Source: Aplidium turbinatum
Lineage: Eukaryota; Chordata; Ascidiacea; Aplousobranchia; Polyclinidae
Direction: 5' to 3'
NCBI GenBank assembly: GCA_918807975.1
Contig: OU964919.1
Span: 31,317,824-31,381,823, forward strand
Length of the DNA stretch: 64,000 nucleotides
Shown here: in pieces, positions 56,601 through 64,000 of the stretch
Layout: the number at the start of each line of letters is the position of its first letter
Numbering within the stretch: the first letter of the stretch is position 1
The notes under the pieces: model-generated
Database searches by the model: none
What the model saw: only the letters and a program-made list of their open reading frames with translations
What the model was told of the DNA's origin: nothing
Position numbers and translations under genes: made by a program

Positions 56601-57344
56601 TAAGTTTGTATTTATATAATTGTATATTTACGTAGTTTTACGAGCTATCGTCAGTAGGCTAATAAGTGCTGCCAATGCTAACACCATGTATACTACGTAC
56701 GATGGTGGAAAATGCCAGGCCTCTTTGTTTTTATGAATGTAAGTTAAATATAAATCAAATCAACTGAGGATTAACAAATTGGAAGTTTTATCAGGGAATG
56801 GAATATTTTTCTGTAATATAAAGGGTAAAATGTGACAACGTCCAGTATTAGATCAGCTTCTACTATTTAGCCCTCCCTTTCCAATATCACATGCGTGGTT
56901 GTTGTTGCAGGATAAAACACGGGTTTCGGCAGCACCTTATCACAAAAGATGTTTCAATAATGCTGAGTTTATTACTGATGAATTACTGGTATATACTGTA
57001 TATATCACTTATATTATCGAAAGCGTTACGTAACGTTTGGCTTGAACCTCCTCTCCCCAATATGACGCTAACGTAACGCTTTGCATTACCCCCCCGTCGA
57101 AGGCGTTACGTAATATTTGAACGTTCCCTAATTACAATTTTTTGACGTATTTTTTATATTACTACCCGTCTTGCATTGGAGGTTTATACCAATATACAGT
57201 AGCCTACATTTAATTGTAGTGAACCCCGCTCATGTCCACATTAAGGACACTTGCCATCGGTTCGATCCCTAATAATGAGGTAATAGTGTAATTACGTTGT
57301 GGTGAGCGAAATTGTTTTCACAGAGAGCTCATTTTGTATTATTA

Positions 57345-57538
57345 CAGATGTGATTCGAAGGCAAGCCAAGGCGACGGACAAAGATATCGAATCTGCAATG
57401 AAGCAATATTTGAAAGCGGCTGGTGACAGAAACAAAAAAAAACAAAACCGGGCAAACAAAACTTCCGGCGCAAATAAAAATTCCGACAATGGCTTACATG
57501 AACGCTATCTGTTTTTTGATTGTTTGTTGACCTTTTAG
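57345..57538 (+). CDS. DUF4806 domain, second half and C-terminus (exon)
   Basis: Acceptor TTGTATTATTACAG opens a frame reading DVIRRQAKATDKDIESAMKQ, YLKAAGDRNKKKQNRANKTS and a short tail to a stop at 57538. The order VIRRQ ... ATDKDIESAMKQYLK matches the end of DUF4806, where the family has the form DAVRR...ATxxxIExAIxxWLK. The lysine/asparagine-rich tail after GDR is not part of the domain. It sits 0.75 kb downstream of the first half on the same strand. Both exons lie inside the 49873-61244 repeat unit, so the gene may be transposon cargo rather than a host locus. Confidence 0.6.
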
Positions 57539-58074
57539 TGTTCACTTTTAATTTGTTTACTGTTGTTATTCAAACGTGTTTTCGAAGGGGTGTTTTTCCG
57601 CCAGTCCTAATCCCTAACATTGCCCCGAACCCAAGCTCTTTGGCGTCAAAACGACCTGTTCCCAGTTTTTTTTCATATTTACCTAATGGATGTCGAAACG
57701 CAATAATCACTCATGATTGTTGATATACTGCATATATCCTACGTGAGTTTACGTTTTTTTCATGCAATGGTAGACTATGTTATGAGGGTTTGAATTTTGT
57801 GTTATCTGGCTTTGAAGGTTGCCAGCATGACAGCCACAACAAATGTGCAAACGAAAATGCGTTGTGGTCGTCGTTCAGGCGGCTCTTCCCCATAATTGTG
57901 GTTACTAAAAACTTATTAATTTGAATTTCTCTGCTGGCTATGTCTTTCTTTATTACATCATAGAGTACAGTGGAAGCAATAAGTGTTCTTGATGTTGCTG
58001 TGTATTCTCTTCCAGTGCTGTGATTTTGACGTATTGGAATACCTACGATATATGCTTATTGCTTATTTGTAAAA

Positions 58075-58490
58075 ACCCCACAGCTGTTAAGTGAATTTTG
58101 ACAGTTTTCGCGCAAACAATAATTTTTAAGGAAGAAATTCTATTAAACAAAACTTCCTTGGGTTTTCGAAACTAGTTATATAACTTTACAGTTATATATG
58201 ACTATGTATAGTCATATATAACGACATATAACTAAATATAACTATATGCACTTATAGTTATACAGTATAACTATAGTTATGATAGTGTAGTATGTAGTAC
58301 ACAATTGGTTTCTAATCGGGAGTAAACTTTACTTACCCTTACCCTAGGGTAAATCTTGCAAGCAAAAATTTGAATCACACCCATTGTAGTTTCGAAAACC
58401 AAGAAAGTTTTTTTTAATAGAATTTCTTCCTTAAAAATTATTGTTTGCCCGATAACTGTCAAAATTCACTTAACAGCTGTTGGGCTTTTA
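58075..58490. repeat. Fold-back element with AT-rich centre
   Basis: AGCTGTTAAGTGAATTTTGA-CAG near 58083 and its complement near 58455 start inverted arms of about 110 bases (TTTTTAAGGAAGAAATTC, GTTTTCGAAACTA). The centre (58175-58280) is a run of TATAGTTATATATGACTATG-type palindromic repeats. Confidence 0.6.
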
Positions 58491-59588
58491 TTAAATAACC
58501 TCATGTTTATAGTCTAGCTTTGCTCTCACATGGCTTGGACGTGTAAATTGTTTTGTTATTTGTATTACAAATGATCGTATAAACCGCCATTCATTAATTA
58601 CTGAATCATTTTTTAGCATTGTAGGCTATCACGAAAATGGAGCTGTGGGAAGACTGTGTATTAAAAATCTTCATTGTTTTTGTTGTTTTACATTCTTGAA
58701 TTGCGTCTCGCTTTAACCACAAAAAGACAATTAATACACAAAATGCTACCAAAACTTTTACTGTTTTGTTTTGGTAATTTCGCAAAACAACAGCTGCTGA
58801 TGGTGGCCGAAAAAAAGGGCTTCAGCAGGGCGGCATTCGTCAGCCAAGCGAAAGCGCGCGCAGCCAGAAAAACGTGCCAGTAAGTTTAGCGAAATTCGTT
58901 GACGTACAGACAGCGCGCCGTTAACTGACTTGAGCGACTTTCACGTTCGGGGCGCCTACGCGCCGCTGACTTTATTGTCGATTTTCGTCAGCGTTACGCC
59001 GGTTAAACGATGAGCAGATCGGTGGCGGCTGGCTGGCGATTATCGCTGGCGCGTCGCCAATAACTTCGCTAGCGTGTAGCTGGCTAGACGCCAATCTTTG
59101 CTACTTGGGGCGTTGATTAATGATTTTATTTGGGAAAGAAAGCCAGAAGTAGACATTTTTTTATTCAGGTTAAAGTGAAACCACTCTACGTTGGACTGAA
59201 ATTCAAACTAACTATCAAGTTGCCTTGCAAAGCGGAAGATCAAAGTTTGCAAAACCGGTCGTAAAGTTGATTTTGCCCAAAAATTAGGTCGTTGAAATCA
59301 ATGCTTAATTACTCGTAACTTTCACGTGATATAGGCCTAATTTTTTTTTGTAGTCAGAGTGTAAAGATGGAGGTTTGATATTATTGAAATGAATCGCCGG
59401 GTTAATACTTACCGCCGGTTAAATCTCTAAATTGATGGACCGTGCATTATCGTAAAAACTGTCCGTCCGCGCATTTGCCACTTTGACTATAAGCCTATAT
59501 GATAATATATGACTTTGTTTTAGAGCATCAAATTTATGCTATCTCCGTAATTAATAACTCGTATGTAAGTTTTTACATGTATTTTGAA

Positions 59589-60781
59589 CATAGGCGCCTA
59601 AGCCGTGGGGGCAACTTTTTATGCTGTATTGATACATAAAACAATAGATGAAATAGCGATCGGCAGCAGGAAAACATTCTTTGAATGCAAACCGCAACAG
59701 CTTCGCAATAAATAATCACTAGAACGAGTAGCGATGCTACAATCCCACACCAGACAACAAAATCTGTCATTTTTACATTGATTTAACGTCTGCTGAATCA
59801 ATGTAAATATGATTGATTTTGCTGCCTGGGACATAGCAAAAATCTACCATTTTGTGTCGATTCAATGTCATCAGATGTTGAATGCACCCAAAAAAAACAA
59901 CATAATTTGCCACGTAGACGGAGCGGGCGTTTAGCTTTATGAGCTTGCAAACAGACTTGATGTCGCTTTCGAAAGTCGAAACCTTTGCACTGCAGTGAAT
60001 TGCGCGGTGCCCAGGAATCGCTCGCTGTGAAAATGAACTTGAAGTCTCGGCCCGAGGTAACCACTAACCAACGCAACAAGGGCTGGTACAAACCGCATTG
60101 CGCACACGCCGCATAATCAACGCAGTAACGGACTCACGCAAACTGAATGGCGCACACACGACCGTTGCCATAGAATCCCGATCAAAGGCGAATATGCGCA
60201 TCATTTGTTTCATCTGCAACGCGAAAACGGGCGTTTTACAGCGGTCAGTCATAAGTTGCGATATTGTAGTGAAAAGGGAGCAATGTCAAGTCGAAAACTT
60301 AACCAAACGTCTCTCCGTAACTATTTTTCAAGGGCTGCTTACGGATGTCAGCAACTATATATATTTTCAAGCGTATATTTTCAAGCGTATGATCAAGTTA
60401 GTATTTGCATTCCATTTTCAAAACATTTTCATTCCATTTACAGTGTGCCTTTTAGTAAACCTTTTCGTCTCTTGTTTCATGCTAATAAATCTAGTTCGTT
60501 GCTAAAATTTATGTTGTGCTTAGCTTAAAGAGTCGCAGTCCATCAACCGCTAGCTAACGCAGATGCATGTCATGTGTTTGCTTAACCGAAGTGGTCGAGT
60601 TTTGTTTATAATAATTAACGGTAGGTCGAACGTAGCGATAACTCCGAGTGTGGCAATAAAAGCAATCCTAGTGTGACGGCATAATTACGTCATCCATCTG
60701 CGTGACATTTGCTGAATTTACGTTGCTGCTAGTGAAACACGCTTTCGCCCCCACGGCCAAAAAAATAGTTGGGCGCCTATG
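59589..60781. mobile_element. 1.2-kb element with CATAGGCGCC termini
   Basis: CATAGGCGCCTAAGCCGTGG and its imperfect complement (CCACGGCC ... GGGCGCCTATG) with exact 8-bp duplication ATTTTGAA (59581-59588, 60782-60789). No transposase recognised. A CCCAGAC mini-repeat sits near its left end (about 59748-59830). Confidence 0.7.
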
Positions 60782-61244
60782 ATTTTGAACAATAACACAC
60801 TCGAACAACTAACAAAACACTTCTGTTTATCTCATTAACCTGTATTGTTAATCATGAAAAATGTTGTTTTGATGTAAAACACATATTTTGAACGAACCCA
60901 GACAACAAAAATGACGGATTTTGCCGTCTGCGAAGGCACTCAAAGGTAAACACTGGATAAAATGCAAGAATGCAAAAGAAACGATAGCCTATTGTGAAAT
61001 AAAATACAAAACTCTAAATAAACAGAAGGATTTTGTTGGATTAAAGAAGGATTATCGTTGGATTTTCAAAAAATTGCCGAATAGGGAACTAACTGATAAA
61101 GACTGTATCCAAATAGGGAACTAGCCCAATCGGACTAGCCAAATAGGACTAGCCGAATCGGGCTGTAGCCGAATAGGGTAATAGCCGAATCGGACTAGCC
61201 GAATCGGACTAGCCCAATCGGACTATCCGAAACGGGCCATTCCG

Positions 61245-62030
61245 CACAACAGATGCTCATCACATGTGGTGGACAGCGTTGAAAGAGATGGGTAGCCTAC
61301 ATGAAAGCAATATTACAATCAAGGAAAACAAATTCCTAGGTTCCAGTCGAAACAAGGTTTTATGATTCATTAGACTTCAGCCAGAACTAAATTTGAGCAA
61401 TAATCTGGGGAACTAGCTAAAAGACCTTGTAGTTTGTTGTATTTTTGACACAATTTCGTTTTTTTTGTTTTTTTTGACACAAGTTCTTTTTTATCGTTAC
61501 ATTGCTGTCAAACAAAGTTTACTTTTGTATGTGGTTCTGTAGTAGCCTATCAAGTGAACGTTTAATGGTTTGTAAATGACAAATTTGTGCAAACAAAATC
61601 ATGATAACAATTCACGTGAAACTGTACAGTACATTCCATTTACGGAACCTGCAAATCATATTGCTTTTATTCTGAAGTAAATTATAGGTTGCGTTTTATA
61701 GCTGCAACTGATCAAACGTAACCTACTATTGCTTTTAATTTAAGCAAGACTACGTCTTATAGTTTGTCAGTTCGTATCATCCTGCAAAGTTAGTGGACAG
61801 AACATAAATGAGCATACAGCGTTAACACCATCTCGTTAACACCACGATTTTTGACTGGGGGGGGGGTAGGGTTATGAAAAAAGGGCACTTTTGTTGCTGA
61901 AAGGCCAATTTTTTTTAAGTTTTAAGATTAGATATAGCGACAATGCACATCTATCGGCTCATTATGGAGTAATGATACAATAAGTGTCCGGTATACAAAT
62001 AACAATGGCTCGGAAGGGCATCATGCTATG
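61245..62030 (+). other. Tail of the GCDGT-family gene and unassigned sequence
   Basis: The frame that broke off at 49870 resumes degraded after the 11.4-kb unit (HHMWWTALKEMGSLHES, about 61250-61400). 61777-61850 is an inverted partial copy of 43471-43520 (TAACGCTGTATGCTCATTTA-type sequence), a second relic of the same family. Confidence 0.4.
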
Positions 62031-62033
62031 TCA

Positions 62034-62350
62034 GGGCTTCCCAGAATTTTTTGCTCGCAACCCTTTTTAATTTTCTAAAATGTTTTGCGGCCCCTTACGA
62101 AACGACGAACAGTGCGAAATATACATTTATGATATTTATTGAAAAGCTTAAAGGCATACTAAATGAAAAATTCAAACCGGAATTAAGCATTAAAATGAAT
62201 AAACTGAACATTCAAGAATATATTTCAAAAACAGTTACCGAAAAAAAATTGTTTTCAATGGCGCTGGCAAGGCCCAAAGTCCAGTGTTTCATTTATTTTC
62301 CTTTTTCTCAAAATGACCAAAACGTGCAAACACTGCTCGAGAATACGTAA
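62034..62350 (+). mobile_element. Probable hAT end with short open frame
   Basis: CAGGGCTTCCCAGAATTTTT resembles a hAT left end. The following frame (MIFIEKLKGILNEKFKPELS ...) has no recognised motif and no right end was found. Confidence 0.3.
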
Positions 62351-62559
62351 TAAAAGACAGCAATAACAAAAGCCACGTTACCCAATCTGAGGTTTTGAGC
62401 AAACTGTCTGCTGTTTTGATGTTGAAATGTGCTGTTTTGATGTAGCCTACATACATACATAGCCTACAGTCAAATCGCCCGCAGTAACAATTATTGCGTG
62501 ATCGGTTGATTGCTAGTCTTTTGTTACGTTTTTGTTTTGTTTTGTTTTTCATATGTTTA

Positions 62560-62818
62560 CCCTGCATTGTGGGAAAGCGGACTTCCGACATACACCTGAC
62601 CCACGCTGCAGCCGACTGCAATGTCTGTTTCCGGTTGTCTACTCTACTTGTGACTTAAATGTGGTACTACCCATTACTCGAAATCGATCACTGGGTAGAG
62701 GCAATTATCGTAAAGTTTCTTGCCCAGAGAAACAACACCAAGTGCGGGTGGCTGGAGTCGAACATGCAGGCTCTCGACTGCGAGCCCAACGCGCTAACCA
62801 CTCGGCCATTGCTGCCGA
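62560..62818 (-). mobile_element. tRNA(Ser/Leu-like)-headed SINE, copy 2
   Basis: Same head and body as the 42597-42888 copy, with A box TGGCCGAGTGG and B box GTTCGACTCC on the minus strand. The two copies differ mainly in the 3' part. Confidence 0.8.
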
Positions 62819-63239
62819 TGTACAGTCGCACGCTTCGTTGCTCAGGCCCAATCTCGCTTTGAAAGCTCTGACAAAAGCACGCGCACAATGGTGGTCAGAC
62901 CGCAATGGGGCAAAATTTTATTGAAAATCGTTTTATGGTAGCATGTTAAACACAAAGAACGTGGAAAATCGCCAAGTCAGGTTTTTCCTTTACTATCCCT
63001 TTAAAATTAAATCTAACGAAAACCAAAAACAATTTATTGTTCTCAGTTCAGTTTGTTTTTATTTATTTCTGATTATAACAACGAAGCCTATGGGCAACCT
63101 ACTGGAAACAAAACAAAAAAGCAAACACATTTGTTCAGTGTGATGGGTGTGATTGCCTTCTGCTACAAAGCAAGTCCACCCGTGACTCAATGTTAGTTAA
63201 AGCTGGTCTGAAAACGGTTTCAATGTTGCTTAGGTTGAA

Positions 63240-63540
63240 ACGGTAGGCGAAGTGAGAACATTTCAGATAAATGATTTTGAAATTTTGGTTTCCAGATGTT
63301 CAATTTTTTGATGAACGCATCAATTTTAGATTTCAATGCAAAATATTAATGTTTTCTCCTAGGAGGGACAAATTAAATTCGTTTAGTTTTTCAAGCAAAT
63401 TTGACATAATTTCAAAAGCTAGATGTAGTAGTAGTCTAGGATTTTTTGGTGCATGTTTTTCTACTGGGAGCATGCCCTTGCTTAACCCCAACCTCCATTT
63501 AAAGACTGGAGTGGTGTTGATGACCGGCTGCCTCTGCACG
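63240..63540 (-). pseudogene. Charlie-like hAT transposase fragment
   Basis: Minus strand: LAFEIMSNLLEKLNEFNLSL-LGENINIL, then in a shifted frame KIDAFIKKLNIWKPKF. This matches the block LAFLxDITxHLNxLNLxLQG ... FxxKLxLW of ZBED5/GTF2IRD2-type hAT transposases. One frame change is evident; no terminal repeats were identified. Confidence 0.55.
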
Positions 63541-64000
63541 ACAACTAACGAGTTCGGCCGACCCGGGTTTGACTGAAGTTTTCCTTCTTGAAGGATGTTG
63601 CCGTTGTATAGCCGTTGTAGCTTGTAGCTATCCTCCGTCTACGCCGCCAACCTACCTGGTACGGGCATCAGTGTCAGAAGTGAGGGCCAGAACTACCAGC
63701 AGGACGTGTTCCGGTGCCAACGGGCCCACACCTGGGGTAAGGTGCTACCTCTCCTCCTGACATCGAAGATTCGAAGATGTAGTTTAATGTCATACCCAGG
63801 ACATTCTCAGGATGCAGTTTAATGTCATTAGATGTGATTGAGAAAATGGTGGACCAAGACTGAATTTTATTCTGTTCGAAAGATCACGATTTCGGTTTTC
63901 AACGTTAATTGGCTAGCCTAGCCATTTTAAAGCTTTGACTTTTGAAAGCCACCTCACTTCATCATCATCATCATTTTCAGCCTGTGAGAGCCTACTGCAG
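63541..64000. other. GC-richer segment, possible SINE or LINE 5' piece
   Basis: 63520-63770 is GC-richer than its surroundings, with a B-box-like GGGTTTGACT at about 63566 and an end CGAAGATTCGAAGATG. 63960-63977 is a short TCA microsatellite. No gene seen. Confidence 0.3.

Larger units (their letters stand above)
49873..61244. mobile_element. 11.4-kb inverted-repeat unit carrying a P-superfamily remnant and a DUF4806 gene
   Basis: Starts GGGTCTGCTACTATTCGG, ends CCGAAACGGGCCATTCCG, exact duplication CACAACAG (49865-49872, 61245-61252). Inverted arms of about 310 bases (49873-50180 and 60930-61244) carry repeated CGGCTAGTCCGATT. The termini match the 184-bp MITE at 24766. Inside are the THAP transposase remnant, the DUF4806 exons, hAT 55575-56312, the element at 59589-60781 and several mini-palindromes. 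A second inverted pair (GCCCCAGGTAGCAA at 50472; complement at 59096-59111) may mark a separate inner element of about 8.6 kb that owns the THAP gene; it has no clear target duplication. Confidence 0.75.

Noticed and set aside
56895-56990. Extra DUF4806-gene exon (acceptor TTGTTGTTGCAG, open to a GTATAT donor)
   Set aside because: Open and well bordered, but inserting it breaks the domain between its two known halves; probably chance or an alternative exon.

Overview
This is eukaryotic, animal DNA: AT-rich, with spliced genes (clean GT/AG exon borders), tRNA-derived SINEs and very many DNA transposons. One intact gene encodes CIMIP1/C20orf85, a protein of motile cilia, so the source is an animal with motile cilia. 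A marine invertebrate deuterostome such as an ascidian fits, but the window alone does not prove that.

Host genes. (1) A minus-strand gene runs from about 21239 down to about 293. Five exons (21239-20665, 20284-20093, 12364-12237, 639-573, 357-291) join in phase at every border; the 5' exons are not found. I do not recognise the family with confidence. Two of its introns are swollen by nested transposons to about 7.7 kb and 11.6 kb. (2) CIMIP1 lies on the minus strand at 24191-24598 with an undivided coding region. (3) A possible minus-strand terminal exon lies at 25805-26062. (4) A DUF4806 domain split over two plus-strand exons lies at 56440-57538.

Mobile DNA, left to right. 3.9-11.4 kb is a Russian-doll nest: a fold-back element around a Tigger/pogo copy, around an 8-bp-TSD element with long inverted repeats, around hAT copies and a SINE. 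12.8-20.1 kb is a hAT-like element holding a young BEL/Pao LTR element. 21.7-23.6 kb is an internally reduced hAT. 24.8 kb is a 184-bp MITE. 27.0-30.2 kb has three hATs at one target site plus a MULE-like element. 31.1-39.05 kb is an 8-kb hAT holding two further elements. 39.6 kb is a solo BEL/Pao LTR. 40.8-42.0 kb is a near-perfect palindrome with a 12-bp target duplication. 43.4-61.4 kb is a repetitive transposase-like gene split by a MITE (itself holding a non-coding LTR element) and by an 11.4-kb unit. That unit carries a THAP/P-superfamily transposase remnant, the DUF4806 exons, a hAT and other inserts. 62-64 kb holds a SINE and hAT debris.

Most boundaries rest on exact or near-exact 8-bp target duplications read directly in the sequence. 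Superfamily names rest on termini, target-duplication length and protein motifs. No database search was possible.
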